64,000 nucleotides of DNA from Vibrio sp. SCSIO 43135 (GCF_023716665.1 NZ_CP071859.1:1-64000); one strand, 5' to 3'. Numbered from the stretch's first letter, positions 12,924 through 22,718 are shown. Translations and numbers: made by a program. The notes: generated by a model from the sequence alone, not told the origin.

Positions 12924-12971
12924 TTAATGTTGGACAAGGTAATCCGTTCCTATCAGCGAGAGGGCACTATT

Positions 12972-13232
12972 ATGCTTACACGTTATATGGGTATGACTGC
13001 GAAAAGTCAGAGTTACTTATTCACCTTTGGTCTAGTACTGACCATTCTCGGGATGGTGCTAACAGATATGTGGCTGCCGATGGTCGTAGGCGCTATTTTG
13101 ATGACCGGCTTAATGGTGGAGTCTTGGATTCGCGTTGCGCACATTATTCCCATGCATGAAGAAATGCGCGCTATGAGAACCCAAGTCAATAAGCTGCAAT
13201 TGGAAATACGCACCTTAGAGTACAACGAATAA
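12972..13232 (+). CDS. Small two-helix inner-membrane protein of unknown function
   Basis: I do not recognise a named family. The 86-residue product starts MLTRYMGMTAKSQ. The ATG at 12972 is chosen over an upstream in-frame TTG/ATG because a GAGAGG ribosome site precedes it and the extra residues look uncharged-leader-like. Two hydrophobic segments follow (about 15-30 and 35-53), then a cytoplasmic-looking, charged, coiled-coil-prone tail (MHEEMRAMRTQVNKLQLEI). A strong terminator closes it. It is likely a real small gene conserved in vibrios; function unknown. Confidence 0.75.
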   Translation: MLTRYMGMTAKSQSYLFTFGLVLTILGMVLTDMWLPMVVGAILMTGLMVESWIRVAHIIPMHEEMRAMRTQVNKLQLEIRTLEYNE

Positions 13233-13234
13233 AA

Positions 13235-13265
13235 AAACGGCAGCCCAAGGGCTGCCGTTTGTTTT
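13235..13265. terminator. Bidirectional terminator between small membrane gene and tusA
   Basis: A 12-bp inverted repeat (13235-13246 with 13249-13260) flanked by A-run and T-run on both sides, so it can end both convergent genes. Confidence 0.9.
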
Positions 13266-13277
13266 AGTTGGCTGGAA

Positions 13278-13532
13278 TTATTCCATACCTTTCTTTATCA
13301 GATATTGGTAAGGCAACGTCTCTGTTTGCGAACCAATTAACTGGTGATCCATAAAACGGCAAAAGCTCGGAATGTCGCGAGTTGTTGACGGGTCATCAGC
13401 ATTCACTAACAGCACCTCACCGTCTTGCAGATTTCGAATCGTCTTCCTGACCATCATGACCGGCTCTGGGCAGCGTAGTCCTTCTGCCTCTAGAGTATGT
13501 GTTGCGAGTTCTGGGTTAAATGTCATGGTCAT
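13278..13532 (-). CDS. tusA: Sulfurtransferase TusA (SirA family)
   Basis: TusA accepts sulfur from IscS and passes it to TusBCD for 2-thiouridine modification of tRNA. The 84-residue product contains the signature [17 protein letters not shown] with the acceptor cysteine near residue 19, and the [16 protein letters not shown] segment. I use the ATG at 13532; a second ATG lies two codons in, and a longer frame upstream is not supported by homology. It is convergent with the small membrane gene. Confidence 0.93.
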   Translation of the reverse strand: MTMTFNPELATHTLEAEGLRCPEPVMMVRKTIRNLQDGEVLLVNADDPSTTRDIPSFCRFMDHQLIGSQTETLPYQYLIKKGME

Positions 13533-13675
13533 ATCTTTATTACAGCGTATTGAGAGGTGAATGATACTAATGGAGAAAAAATATTCAATAAGCACTTGGC
13601 AAAGCGATCGAATTGTTTTAACTTAGTTAACAAGTTGGTAACAAATGCATTTATGCAGCGAATGGAGGAGCAAAT

Positions 13676-13867
13676 ATGTTAACAGCCCTAGATAGACTGA
13701 CCATCTACTCTGTACTCTGTTTTATTTCATTTTGCGCCTTAGTTTTGCGTACGCCAGCAGAGACGTCATTAATGCCATTACTTGGTATGAGTGCAACTAT
13801 TGCAGGAATTTGGCTTGAGATGCGCCGTTGGCACGGTTCATCAGAAGAACAAGAGAATAATTCCTAG
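13676..13867 (+). CDS. Small two-helix membrane protein of unknown function
   Basis: The 63-residue product has a strong GGAGG ribosome site 6-8 nt upstream of its ATG. The sequence shows two hydrophobic stretches (about 8-26 and 32-47) and a polar tail rich in Glu, Gln and Asn. No family is recognised. It stands alone and is followed by a Rho-independent terminator, which supports a real monocistronic gene. Divergent from tusA with about 140 nt between starts. Confidence 0.7.
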   Translation: MLTALDRLTIYSVLCFISFCALVLRTPAETSLMPLLGMSATIAGIWLEMRRWHGSSEEQENNS

Positions 13868-13936
13868 CATATCGTAGGCACTTGTAAGACTACGCTCAAA
13901 TACATTCCGACACTATCCCCAGTTTTCTTGGGCTTC

Positions 13937-13961
13937 CCCGCTGAAAGGCGGGATTTTTTTT
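13937..13961 (+). terminator. Terminator of the 63-residue membrane protein gene
   Basis: A short CCCGC/GCGGG stem (13937-13941 with 13948-13952) followed by eight T residues. Confidence 0.8.
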
Positions 13962-14024
13962 ATCTAAAGAAAGAGTACACTTAACGGATAAGGCAACCCT
14001 TCTGCCGATTGTGGAGTGTATACA

Positions 14025-14966
14025 GTGGAATTAGAAGATATCTACCGACGTGACCTGAGTCTATTGGTGGCGTTGAGAGTCTTGATTGAAGAAAGCAGTG
14101 TGAGCAAAGCGGCAGCTCGGCTTAACCTGAGCCAATCGGCGATGAGTCGGGTTCTTGGGCGCTTACGCGATTTGCTTGATGATCCACTATTTACCCGCCA
14201 AGGTCAGCATCTTATTCCCACCGAGAAAGCGCTTGAGGTTGATCGGGCGCTTGGTGAGCCTTTGGAGTCTTTGCGCGCATTACTCTCTCCGGTGGAGTTT
14301 GACCCGCAAAGCTGCGATCAGACTTTTACCATCGCTACTACCGACTACGCAATGCAAACTATTTTGCCTTTTGCACTACCAAGAATTTATCAGGAAGCAC
14401 CGAACCTATCGTTTGAGTTTTTGCCTCTACAACATGATCGATTAGCTGATCAACTGACTTACGAAGGTGCGGATTTAGCGATTTGTCGGCCCACCGCACC
14501 TGTCGACCCACTGCGTAGTGAAATTCTAGGCCGGGTAGGGGTGTTGTGTTTATTATCCAAACAGCACCCTCTGGCAGACGCAGATATGAGCTTAGAGGAT
14601 TATTTGAGTTATCCGCATGCCATGATTGCTATAAGTGATGGCGTGAAAGCCCTAATTGAGCAAGCGCTGGTGGACAAACCTAAACGCAAAATGGTGTTGC
14701 GCGCATATCATCTTGAAGCGGCACTCGCGATCGTTGATACCATGCCGATTATTATTACCGTGCCTGCTGATTTAGCTTATTTGGTGGCTGAGCGTTATGA
14801 CCTAGTGGTGAAACCACTGCCATTCCAGTTCACCCCGTTTGATTATTCAATGATATGGCACCCTCGTTGTGAGCATTCACCTGCACAAGAATGGCTTCGC
14901 TCTATGGTGAAGGAAGAGTGCAGCCGCTTGATAGCCAAACGCATTGAAGATATGGGGCTAAACTGA
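14025..14966 (+). CDS. LysR-family transcriptional regulator
   Basis: This DNA-binding regulator has the standard LysR layout: an N-terminal winged helix-turn-helix (about residues 10-65, with SSVSKAAARLNLSQSAMSRV) and a C-terminal periplasmic-binding-like effector domain (about 90-300). The GTG at 14025 is chosen because GGAG lies 8 nt upstream; a GTG at 14016 would overlap that site. The DPLFTRQG hinge start matches the NahR/LeuO-like subgroup. The convergent neighbour acuI is across a terminator, and no divergent partner gene marks an obvious target, so effector and regulon are unknown. Confidence 0.9.
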   Translation: MELEDIYRRDLSLLVALRVLIEESSVSKAAARLNLSQSAMSRVLGRLRDLLDDPLFTRQGQHLIPTEKALEVDRALGEPLESLRALLSPVEFDPQSCDQTFTIATTDYAMQTILPFALPRIYQEAPNLSFEFLPLQHDRLADQLTYEGADLAICRPTAPVDPLRSEILGRVGVLCLLSKQHPLADADMSLEDYLSYPHAMIAISDGVKALIEQALVDKPKRKMVLRAYHLEAALAIVDTMPIIITVPADLAYLVAERYDLVVKPLPFQFTPFDYSMIWHPRCEHSPAQEWLRSMVKEECSRLIAKRIEDMGLN

Positions 14967-14996
14967 TGGTTTTAAATTGACTATCTAGTGATACAA

Positions 14997-15025
14997 AAAG
15001 AGCCAGCAATGCTGGCTCTTTCTGT
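14997..15025. terminator. Bidirectional terminator between the LysR gene and acuI
   Basis: A 10- to 11-bp stem (14998-15007 with 15011-15020) with a 3-nt loop, A-run before and T-rich run after. It serves both convergent genes. Confidence 0.85.
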
Positions 15026-15039
15026 TTTCTTGCTTGTCG

Positions 15040-16020
15040 TTATAGCTTGATGACAACGCGACCCGTTACTTGGCCGTTGGTAATGTCTTCTGCGTACTTT
15101 GGTGCTTCTTCTAGTGCAACTTCGGTACAGGCTTGCTCGAAGTAGCTGTCTGGTAGCAGTTCAACCAGTTTTTCCCACGCTGCAATACGTTTTTCTGTTG
15201 GGCACATTACGGAGTCGACACCTTGTAGGCGAACGTTACGTAGGATGAATGGCATTACCGTTGTTGGTAGATCAAAACCACCAGCAAGGCCACACGCTGC
15301 AACTGCGCTGTTGTAATCCATCTGCGCCAACACTTTCGCTAGTACTTTGCTACCAACCGTATCTACCGCACCAGCCCATACTTGTTTTTCTAGTGGGCGA
15401 GCTGGCTCTTCAAATTCAACGCGGTCGATAATGCGGCTAGCACCCAGTTTCTCAAGCAGTGGGCCGTTTTGCTCCACACGACCTGTTAGCGCTGCAACTT
15501 TGTACCCTAGCTCTGCCAGAAGTGTCACTGCAACAGAACCGACACCACCACTTGCACCCGTGACCAGGATTTCACCATCTTCCGGTTTGATACCTGCGTC
15601 AAGTAACGCTTGTACACAAAGCATACCTGTGAAGCCTGCAGTGCCGACCATCATCGCTTTTTTGCTGTCTAGGCCTTTTGGTAGTGGAACCAGCCAATCT
15701 GCTTTTAGGCGAGCACGCTGTGCCATACCACCCCAGTGGTTTTCACCTACACCCCAGCCAGTCAGTACTACTTTGTCACCCGCTTGGTAACGGCCGTCTT
15801 CAGAGCTTATTACTGTACCCGCTAAGTCGATGCCTGGCACCATAGGGAAGTTACGGATGATCTTACCTTTACCTGTGATCGCCAAACCGTCTTTGTAGTT
15901 CAGGGATGAGTAATCCACTTCAATCAGGACGTCACCTTCAGGAAGTTGCGATTCATCAATCTGTTCGATGTTAGCGATGGTACGTTTTTCTTCTTGGTTT
16001 AGGACTAAGGCGTTAAACAT
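15040..16020 (-). CDS. acuI: Acrylyl-CoA reductase AcuI/YhdH, NADPH-dependent
   Basis: A medium-chain dehydrogenase/reductase of the YhdH/AcuI group, which reduces acrylyl-CoA to propionyl-CoA and detoxifies this reactive intermediate. The 326 residues match E. coli AcuI (324). An N-terminal GroES-like domain (DYSSLNYKDGLAITGKGKI near 38, GIDLAGTV near 63) precedes a Rossmann domain with TGASGGVGSVAV near 154. No zinc ligands are evident, as in the zinc-free branch. GGAG lies 8 nt before the ATG. It is monocistronic; two operator-like dyads lie upstream. Physiological substrate is inferred from family. Confidence 0.9.
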   Translation of the reverse strand: MFNALVLNQEEKRTIANIEQIDESQLPEGDVLIEVDYSSLNYKDGLAITGKGKIIRNFPMVPGIDLAGTVISSEDGRYQAGDKVVLTGWGVGENHWGGMAQRARLKADWLVPLPKGLDSKKAMMVGTAGFTGMLCVQALLDAGIKPEDGEILVTGASGGVGSVAVTLLAELGYKVAALTGRVEQNGPLLEKLGASRIIDRVEFEEPARPLEKQVWAGAVDTVGSKVLAKVLAQMDYNSAVAACGLAGGFDLPTTVMPFILRNVRLQGVDSVMCPTEKRIAAWEKLVELLPDSYFEQACTEVALEEAPKYAEDITNGQVTGRVVIKL

Positions 16021-16054
16021 AAGAGTCTCCAGTTAAGCACTGCAAGGAATTAAA

Positions 16055-16076
16055 TTAGCGTTAGTGTAGACGCTAA
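16055..16076. promoter_or_regulatory. Inverted repeat in the acuI leader
   Basis: TTAGCGT at 16055-16061, an 8-nt spacer, then ACGCTAA at 16070-16076. Arms are perfect and lie 35-56 nt upstream of acuI, downstream of its likely -10. Candidate operator; binding protein unknown. Confidence 0.5.
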
Positions 16077-16104
16077 ATCTATATGATTAAAATGAAACTT
16101 TAGC

Positions 16105-16128
16105 ATTATATCTATGCGTAAAACGCAT
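16105..16128 (-). promoter_or_regulatory. Probable acuI promoter with an overlapping dyad
   Basis: On the minus strand a perfect -10 TATAAT lies at 16105-16110. Immediately upstream, where the spacer and -35 would sit, ATGCGT-AAA-ACGCAT (16114-16128) forms a perfect 6-bp dyad. No good -35 is seen, which suggests an activator or repressor site. Confidence 0.5.
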
Positions 16129-16161
16129 CTTATTTTGCAGAACATAGACATTGAGTAGCAA

Positions 16162-16187
16162 AAAGCCAGTCGAAGACGACTGGCTTT
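16162..16187 (-). terminator. Terminator of the ilv operon
   Basis: A perfect 11-bp stem (16162-16172 with 16177-16187) with a 4-nt loop, followed on the minus strand by a TTTTTGCT run. It begins 7 nt past the ilvA stop. Confidence 0.85.
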
Positions 16188-16193
16188 GGAAGT

Positions 16194-17723
16194 TTAAGAT
16201 AAGAAGAACTGATAGGAAGGATTATCGGTTTCATCTTTACACTGATAACCCAGCTCTCTTAGGTGAGTAGAGAAGCGAGCTAAATCACTTTCATCCAGCT
16301 CAAAACCACATAACACTCGGCCGTAATCTGCGCCATGGTTACGATAGTTGAATAAGCTGATATTCCAGTGTGTACCAAGCGTACTCAAGAACTTAAGCAG
16401 TGCGCCAGGGTATTCTGGGAATTCAAAGCTGTACAAACGCTCTTTGAGAGGCTTTGAAGGTTTGCCGCCAATCATGTAGCGAACGTGCAGTTTTGCCATT
16501 TCATCATCAGACAAATCTACTACTGGGTAGCCCCCGTCACGCAGATCTTGGATGATGCTCTCCAATTCTTCCTGACCACCTTGAAGGCGAACACCCACAA
16601 AAATATTGGCCAGTTCATCGCTACTGTAACGGTAGTTAAACTCAGTAACCGCGCGGCCACCTATGATGTTACAGAACTCAAAGAAAGCACCTTGGCGCTC
16701 TGGGATTGTAACCGCAAGTAAGCCTTCACGCTTTTCACCCAGCTCACAACGTTCAGAAACATAACGTAAACCGTGGAAATTGGTGTTGGCACCAGACAGC
16801 ACTGTACCAAGCTGTTTGCCCTGCAACTGATTTTGTTCTGCGAACTTTTTCAGGCCAGCAAGCGCTAACGCGCCGGAAGGTTCAGCGATTGCTCGAGTAT
16901 CTTCGAATATATCTTTTACGGCTGCACAGATTTCATCGCTTGATACCGCAATATGGCCATCAATGTACTTTTGGCATAAACGGAAGGTTTCTTCACCAAT
17001 TCGTTTCACCGCAACCCCATCTGCAAACATGCTGACTTGGTCTAATACCACTGGCTCACCAGCATCGAGCGCGGCTTTCAAGCAAGAAGAGTCTTCTGGC
17101 TCTACGGCAATCACTTTGATTTCAGGCATCAGCTGTTTAACTAATACCGCTACGCCTGCTGCTAAGCCGCCGCCACCTACTGGCACAAAGATGTAATCCA
17201 AATGGCCGTTTTGTTGCAGCATTTCCATACCAATAGTGCCTTGCCCTGCGATCACCAATGGGTGGTCGAAAGGTGGGACAAAGGTATAGCCATGCTCAGA
17301 GGACAAGCGCTCTGCTTCGGCTTTAGCTTCATCAAAGTTGCTGCCGTGCAACACTACGTTGCCACCAAACCCACGTACCGCTTCGACTTTGATGTCTGGC
17401 GTCGTTTTTGGCATCACGATGGTGGTCTTGATACCTAGTTTAGTGCCTGAAAGTGCCATGCCTTGTGCGTGGTTGCCTGCCGATGCGGCTATGACACCTG
17501 CAGCTTTTTGCTCCTCAGTTAAGCTCGCGACCATGTTGTAAGCACCGCGTAGCTTGAATGAGTGTACTGGCTGGCGATCCTCACGTTTGAGTTGCACATT
17601 GTTGCCAATGCGCTGCGATAGGCGAGGCATTTCTTGAAGTGGCGTAACCGTCGCCACTTCATAGACCGGAGCGCGAAGGATTTGGCGCAGATAGTCTGCG
17701 CCTGTTTGTTCGGTCAGGGTCAT
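16194..17723 (-). CDS. ilvA: Threonine ammonia-lyase, biosynthetic
   Basis: IlvA deaminates threonine to 2-oxobutyrate, the first committed step to isoleucine, and is inhibited by isoleucine. The 509 residues fit the biosynthetic enzyme (E. coli 514). The PLP lysine lies in VHSFKLRGAYNMV near residue 51, the phosphate-binding glycine loop VGGGGLAAGV near 177, and two ACT-like regulatory repeats occupy roughly 325-509. I use the ATG at 17723 (MTLTEQTG), because the longer frame runs into ilvD. The start is 4 nt past the ilvD stop, so it is coupled. Confidence 0.96.
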   Translation of the reverse strand: MTLTEQTGADYLRQILRAPVYEVATVTPLQEMPRLSQRIGNNVQLKREDRQPVHSFKLRGAYNMVASLTEEQKAAGVIAASAGNHAQGMALSGTKLGIKTTIVMPKTTPDIKVEAVRGFGGNVVLHGSNFDEAKAEAERLSSEHGYTFVPPFDHPLVIAGQGTIGMEMLQQNGHLDYIFVPVGGGGLAAGVAVLVKQLMPEIKVIAVEPEDSSCLKAALDAGEPVVLDQVSMFADGVAVKRIGEETFRLCQKYIDGHIAVSSDEICAAVKDIFEDTRAIAEPSGALALAGLKKFAEQNQLQGKQLGTVLSGANTNFHGLRYVSERCELGEKREGLLAVTIPERQGAFFEFCNIIGGRAVTEFNYRYSSDELANIFVGVRLQGGQEELESIIQDLRDGGYPVVDLSDDEMAKLHVRYMIGGKPSKPLKERLYSFEFPEYPGALLKFLSTLGTHWNISLFNYRNHGADYGRVLCGFELDESDLARFSTHLRELGYQCKDETDNPSYQFFLS

Positions 17724-17727
17724 AGGG

Positions 17728-19584
17728 TTACCCCTCGAGTTTAGACTTGTCGCGTACTGCGCCTTTGTCTGCACTGGTCGCCATACTTGCGTATGCTTTC
17801 AGTGCAAATGACACTTCACGTTGACGGTCAACCGGTTTCCAGCCGAGTTCGTCTTGCTTAGCGCGACGTTCAGCGAGTTCTTGCTCCGACACTTCAAGTG
17901 AGATTGAACGGTTTGGAATATCAATCGCAATCATATCGCCTTGTTGAACCAAGCCAATCGCACCGCCGTTAGCGGCTTCTGGTGAAGCGTGACCGATTGA
18001 AAGGCCAGATGTACCGCCAGAGAAACGACCATCAGTCAGTAGCGCACACTCTTTACCAAGTCCCATTGATTTCAGGTAAGTGGTTGGATAGAGCATTTCT
18101 TGCATACCTGGGCCACCTTTCGGACCTTCGTAACGGATAACAACCACATCGCCCGCTTTCACTTTGCCACCAAGAATGCCTTCTACCGCGTCTTCTTGGC
18201 TTTCAAATACCATAGCAGGACCTGTGAATTTTAGGATGCTTTCGTCTACGCCTGCGGTTTTTACGATACAGCCGTCAAGTGCGATATTTCCCGACAATAC
18301 GGCTAGGCCACCTTCTTGGCTAAAGGCATTGTCTTTAGTACGAATACAGCCTTCTGCACGGTCGTCATCAAGGCGATCCCAACGGCAGTCTTGAGAGAAT
18401 GCTTGCGTTGTACGGATACCAGCAGGGCCGGCACGGAAGAACTTAAGTACGTCTTCATCTTCGGTTTGCATGATGTCGTATTGAGCTAACTGCTCTTTCA
18501 TCGACACGCCGAGTACTGTGCGCGCATCATTGTGCAATAGTCCAGCGCGATCCAACTCACCAAGGATAGCCATAACACCACCCGCGCGGTGTACGTCTTC
18601 CATGTGGTACTTCTGAGTGGATGGCGCCACTTTACATAGATGTGGTACTTGGCGAGATAGGCGGTCGATATCTTCCATATCGAAATCAACTTCACCTTCT
18701 TGTGCCGCAGCTAGTAGGTGAAGAATGGTGTTGGTTGAGCCACCCATCGCGATATCGAGTGCCATTGCGTTCTCGAATGCATCAAAAGTTGCGATGTTGC
18801 GTGGTAGCGCTGAATCATCGCCTTGCTCGTAGTAGCGCTTGGTTAACTCAACGATGCGTTTACCGGCATTGATGAATAGATCTTCACGGTCGGCGTGCGT
18901 TGCTAGCATAGAGCCGTTACCTGGCTGAGAAAGGCCGAGCGCTTCGGTTAGACAGTTCATCGAGTTTGCTGTGAACATGCCTGAACATGAACCACAAGTA
19001 GGACACGCGCTACGCTCGATTTGCTCGCTCTGCTCGTCAGAGACTTTCGGGTCAGCGCCTTGAATCATTGCATCGACAAGGTCGAGTTTAATGATTTGGT
19101 CTGAAAGCTTAGTTTTACCTGCTTCCATTGGGCCACCGGACACGAAAATTACAGGGATGTTTAGGCGCATTGACGCCATCAGCATTCCCGGAGTGATTTT
19201 GTCACAGTTCGAGATACATACCATAGCGTCGGCACAGTGAGCGTTGACCATGTATTCTACAGAGTCGGCGATAAGCTCGCGTGATGGTAGTGAGTACAGC
19301 ATGCCGCCGTGACCCATTGCGATGCCATCATCGACAGCGATGGTGTTGAATTCTTTAGCAATACCGCCCGCTTTCTCAATTTCACCCGCAACCAGTTGGC
19401 CCATATCTTTTAGGTGTACGTGGCCCGGTACGAATTGAGTGAATGAGTTAACTACTGCAATGATAGGCTTACCGAAATCTTCATCTTTTACGCCAGTTGC
19501 ACGCCATAGTGCGCGAGCGCCAGCCATGTTGCGTCCGTGAGTCGTTGTTGCGCTACGGTATTTGTTTTTTGGAGCCGAGGACAT
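17728..19584 (-). CDS. ilvD: Dihydroxy-acid dehydratase
   Basis: IlvD dehydrates the dihydroxy acids to the 2-keto acids that precede valine and isoleucine, using an iron-sulfur cluster. The 618 residues match E. coli IlvD (616). Cluster and active-site motifs are [14 protein letters not shown] near residue 119 and [18 protein letters not shown] near 192. The C-terminal [19 protein letters not shown] is intact. A clear AAGGA ribosome site precedes the ATG. Fourth structural gene of the operon after ilvG, ilvM and ilvE. Confidence 0.98.
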   Translation of the reverse strand: MSSAPKNKYRSATTTHGRNMAGARALWRATGVKDEDFGKPIIAVVNSFTQFVPGHVHLKDMGQLVAGEIEKAGGIAKEFNTIAVDDGIAMGHGGMLYSLPSRELIADSVEYMVNAHCADAMVCISNCDKITPGMLMASMRLNIPVIFVSGGPMEAGKTKLSDQIIKLDLVDAMIQGADPKVSDEQSEQIERSACPTCGSCSGMFTANSMNCLTEALGLSQPGNGSMLATHADREDLFINAGKRIVELTKRYYEQGDDSALPRNIATFDAFENAMALDIAMGGSTNTILHLLAAAQEGEVDFDMEDIDRLSRQVPHLCKVAPSTQKYHMEDVHRAGGVMAILGELDRAGLLHNDARTVLGVSMKEQLAQYDIMQTEDEDVLKFFRAGPAGIRTTQAFSQDCRWDRLDDDRAEGCIRTKDNAFSQEGGLAVLSGNIALDGCIVKTAGVDESILKFTGPAMVFESQEDAVEGILGGKVKAGDVVVIRYEGPKGGPGMQEMLYPTTYLKSMGLGKECALLTDGRFSGGTSGLSIGHASPEAANGGAIGLVQQGDMIAIDIPNRSISLEVSEQELAERRAKQDELGWKPVDRQREVSFALKAYASMATSADKGAVRDKSKLEG

Positions 19585-19602
19585 CTGATACTTCCTTATA
19601 AA

Positions 19603-20553
19603 TTATTTAGCTGAGGGTGCGTTTTCTGGGTAGACGTAATCCAACCAGCCCCACTTGTCTTCAGTGGTGCCGTTGAATAAGCCAAAGTAAAGATCTTGCA
19701 TTACTTTGGTGATTGGTCCGCGTTTACCGCAACCTACTTCAATTTTGTCGATAGTACGAACTGGAACAATTTCTGCTGCCGTACCGGTCATAAATACTTC
19801 GTCTGCAAGGTAAAGCGCTTCACGAGCGATATTCGCTTCACGCACTTCATAGCCTTGTTCTTTTGCTAGCGTCATGATGGTGTCACGAGTAATACCAGGT
19901 AAAATCGCGCTGGTTGCTGGTGGAGTCGTAATTACGCCATCTTTAATCACAAAGATGTTTTCACCCGCACCTTCAGACAGGTAACCATCTACGCTTAGTG
20001 CGATACCTTCATCGTAACCGTGACGACGTGCTTCACCACCAACCAGTAGTGAGGACAGGTAGTTACCGCCCGCTTTTGCTGCGGTTGGAATCGTATTTGG
20101 AGCAGCACGGTTCCAGCTAGAAATCATCGCATCTACGCCGTTTTCTAACGCTTCTTCACCTAGGTAAGAACCCCAAGGGAATGCTGCAATGATCAGCTCC
20201 ATCTCAGTGCCTTCTGGAGGGCATACACCCAAGCCAACGTTACCCACAAAGCCAAGTGGGCGAATATAAGCAGACTGGAGTTTGTTTTGACGCAGTGTTT
20301 CACGAGTGGCTTCCATGATTTCTTCTTCAGTGTAAGGAATCGGGAAGCGATAAATCTTAGCAGAGTCTTTTAGGCGCTTAGCATGCTCCGGATGACGGAA
20401 GATGATTGGGCCGTTAGGTGTGTTATAGCAACGTACACCCTCAAATACCGAGGTTCCGTAGTGCATTGCATGAGTAAGTACATGGACATTAGCTTGGTCC
20501 CATGGAACCATTTTCCCATTAAACCAAATGAAATCTGCAGTTCTCGCTGTCAT
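19603..20553 (-). CDS. ilvE: Branched-chain amino acid aminotransferase
   Basis: IlvE transaminates the keto acids to valine, isoleucine and leucine with glutamate as donor. The 316-residue class IV aminotransferase begins MTARTADFIWFNGKMVPW. It shows the PLP lysine in TAAKAGGNYLSS near residue 163, and YLSEGAGENIF and EVFMTGTAAEIVPV in the C-terminal half. AAGGA precedes the ATG. It lies 11 nt after ilvM and 18 nt before ilvD. Confidence 0.97.
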   Translation of the reverse strand: MTARTADFIWFNGKMVPWDQANVHVLTHAMHYGTSVFEGVRCYNTPNGPIIFRHPEHAKRLKDSAKIYRFPIPYTEEEIMEATRETLRQNKLQSAYIRPLGFVGNVGLGVCPPEGTEMELIIAAFPWGSYLGEEALENGVDAMISSWNRAAPNTIPTAAKAGGNYLSSLLVGGEARRHGYDEGIALSVDGYLSEGAGENIFVIKDGVITTPPATSAILPGITRDTIMTLAKEQGYEVREANIAREALYLADEVFMTGTAAEIVPVRTIDKIEVGCGKRGPITKVMQDLYFGLFNGTTEDKWGWLDYVYPENAPSAK

Positions 20554-20564
20554 TATTGCTTTCC

Positions 20565-20849
20565 TTATGCACTTACTTGTTGTTGTAGGTTGTTATTCGG
20601 GAGCTCGTCATTGCGTATTTGCAACACGTCTACTGTGCGTACATCCCATAACTTCTCTATCTGGTTGGTAAGAAATGAAATCGGTCGATCGCTATCGACA
20701 ATGATTTCAACACTCGCGACCTTACTCGCGTGGTTTTGTGTTGCAGCAACCTGCTTGATCACAAAGCCACGGTGGCGAATAACACGTAGTACCCTTTCTA
20801 ATAATACTGGCTTATCGTCAGCCTTAATGTCTAATAAATATCTTTCCAT
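20565..20849 (-). CDS. ilvM: Acetolactate synthase II small regulatory subunit
   Basis: IlvM is the ACT-domain subunit that stabilises and activates the IlvG catalytic subunit. The 94-residue protein starts MERYLLDIKADDKPVLLERV and has the ACT pattern of HRGFVIKQVAA and VASVEIIVDSDRPISFLTNQ. A GGAG ribosome site precedes the ATG. The gap to ilvG is 12 nt. The length and operon position fit IlvM rather than the longer IlvH/IlvN subunits. Confidence 0.95.
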   Translation of the reverse strand: MERYLLDIKADDKPVLLERVLRVIRHRGFVIKQVAATQNHASKVASVEIIVDSDRPISFLTNQIEKLWDVRTVDVLQIRNDELPNNNLQQQVSA

Positions 20850-20861
20850 TGGCTGAGTCTC

Positions 20862-22508
20862 CTACGTGTTTTCCAACATATCACTGTTTGATGCACCTGG
20901 TGGTACGAGTGGCCACACATTTTCTTCTTCATCGATTAAAACGTGCAGTAGATAAGAAGTCTTGCTCTCTAACATTTCTTTTAGAGCAGGCTCTACTTCT
21001 TCTTTTCTCGTGATGGTTTTACCTGGAATATCAAACGCTTTCGCTAACATGACGAAATCAGGGTTATCATCCAAAATTGTTTCACTATGGCGGCCATCAA
21101 AGAACAGCGATTGCCACTGGCGCACCATGCCTAAGCGTTGGTTGTCTAGCAGAACAATTTTTACTGGGATTTGGCGGCGTTTCAGTGTGCCGAGTTCTTG
21201 TACGTTCATCATGAACGAACCGTCACCGGTAATAAGTACAGACTGATCGTCCGGGCGAGCAACAGCTGCGCCCATCGCAGCAGGTAGGCCAAAGCCCATA
21301 GTGCCTAAACCAGCAGAGGTAATGAAGTTTTGTGGATTGCGTGGCTGAATGTGCTGCGCAGCCCACATTTGGTGTTGGCCAACATCCGTCGACACAATGC
21401 TGCTTTCAGGCATCATATCCGAAAGCTGTTTCAGCAGTAGCGGGGCAAAGATTAGATCACCTGGGTGATCGTAGCGCCACTTAAACGCGCTGCGTAAACT
21501 CTCTGAGTGGTGAACCCATGGTGTGATGTCTTGGCTTAATTCCAACTGAGGCAAAATTACATTGATATCACCGCGCAGTGATGCGTTAGCCGTTCGGAGT
21601 TTATTGAACTCAGCGGCATCAATATCGATGTGAATGACTTTAGCGTGCGGTGCGAAGGTATCCAGTTTACCGGTGACTCGGTCATCGAATCGAGCGCCAA
21701 CCACAATCAGTAAGTCACACTCTTGCACAATGAGGTTTGCCGCTTTCGTACCATGCATACCGAGCATGCCAAGGTAGTGTGGGTCGTGACGTTCGATAGT
21801 ACCCAAGCCTTTCAGCGTGCTGACTGATGGCATAGGGTTAATACGTAGAAATTCACGTACTGATCCGGTTGCGTGTGCCAGCTGAACGCCACCACCCACA
21901 TACAATACCGGGCGAGTGCTTTGTGCTAACACTTCTTGTGCGCGAGCAAAATCTTCATTGCTTGCAACAGGGATTGCTGGTGGAATGAACTCTGGAAGAC
22001 TCTCGACAGGCGCTTGTCCAAGCTGAACGTCTTTCGCTATATCAACAATAACAGGGCCTGGGCGGCCAGTTTTGGCAACTTCAAATGCTTCTGCAAGGGT
22101 TGGAGCGAGTTCGTTGATGTCGGTGACGAGATAACTGTGTTTAGTACATGAAAGGGACATACCGATCACATCCATTTCTTGGAATGCATCGGTACCGATG
22201 TGAGAGCTTGCTACCTGACCAGTGATAGCAACTAATGGCACTGAATCCATAAAGGCATCGGCCAAACCCGTTACCAAGTTGGTAGCTCCTGGGCCCGACG
22301 TTGCCATACATACTGCAACGTCTTGAGTAGAGCGAGCCATGCCTATTGCAGCCATTGCAGCACCTTGTTCGTGTCGGCAAAGGATGTGTTCTACGCCGCC
22401 ATCATAAAGCGCATCGTAGATTGGCATAATAGCGCCACCGGGATAACCAAATATGGTTTTGATCCCTTCTTGTCTTAAAGCGGCTACGACTAATTCAGCA
22501 CCTGTCAT
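20862..22508 (-). CDS. ilvG: Acetolactate synthase II large subunit
   Basis: IlvG condenses two pyruvates, or pyruvate with 2-oxobutyrate, to acetohydroxy acids. The 548-residue ThDP enzyme is intact, unlike the frameshifted copy of E. coli K-12. The catalytic glutamate lies in [12 protein letters not shown] near residue 47, the FAD region in the centre, and the ThDP/Mg motif [14 protein letters not shown] near 434 followed by [11 protein letters not shown]. It is the first structural gene after the ilvL attenuator. Confidence 0.97.
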   Translation of the reverse strand: MTGAELVVAALRQEGIKTIFGYPGGAIMPIYDALYDGGVEHILCRHEQGAAMAAIGMARSTQDVAVCMATSGPGATNLVTGLADAFMDSVPLVAITGQVASSHIGTDAFQEMDVIGMSLSCTKHSYLVTDINELAPTLAEAFEVAKTGRPGPVIVDIAKDVQLGQAPVESLPEFIPPAIPVASNEDFARAQEVLAQSTRPVLYVGGGVQLAHATGSVREFLRINPMPSVSTLKGLGTIERHDPHYLGMLGMHGTKAANLIVQECDLLIVVGARFDDRVTGKLDTFAPHAKVIHIDIDAAEFNKLRTANASLRGDINVILPQLELSQDITPWVHHSESLRSAFKWRYDHPGDLIFAPLLLKQLSDMMPESSIVSTDVGQHQMWAAQHIQPRNPQNFITSAGLGTMGFGLPAAMGAAVARPDDQSVLITGDGSFMMNVQELGTLKRRQIPVKIVLLDNQRLGMVRQWQSLFFDGRHSETILDDNPDFVMLAKAFDIPGKTITRKEEVEPALKEMLESKTSYLLHVLIDEEENVWPLVPPGASNSDMLENT

Positions 22509-22643
22509 CGTATGCCTCCTGTACTACCTGTCTGTGTAGTGATGTTGTGATTGTTGCACGTCATGTGCGCTCCCATTCTTCCTGTCATTTCTGACTACTA
22601 TCTGTATGTGGTAATCAGGACTTACTTCAATTTAATAGTTGTA

Positions 22644-22718
22644 AAAAAACCCCCGGACTTTTCAGTGCGGGGGTTTTTTAAATCTTGTGGTTATCTTTCG
22701 CCCACTAAACCCCGCGCG
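22644..22718 (-). terminator. ilv attenuator: terminator and competing antiterminator
   Basis: The terminator stem pairs 22644-22655 with 22668-22679 (12 bp, 12-nt loop) and ends in a T-run on the minus strand. Upstream, GCGCGGGGTTT (minus strand, 22707-22717) can instead pair with the AAACCCCCG arm with one bulge, forming an antiterminator. The leader coding region reaches into that upstream arm, as needed for ribosome-controlled attenuation. Confidence 0.88.
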
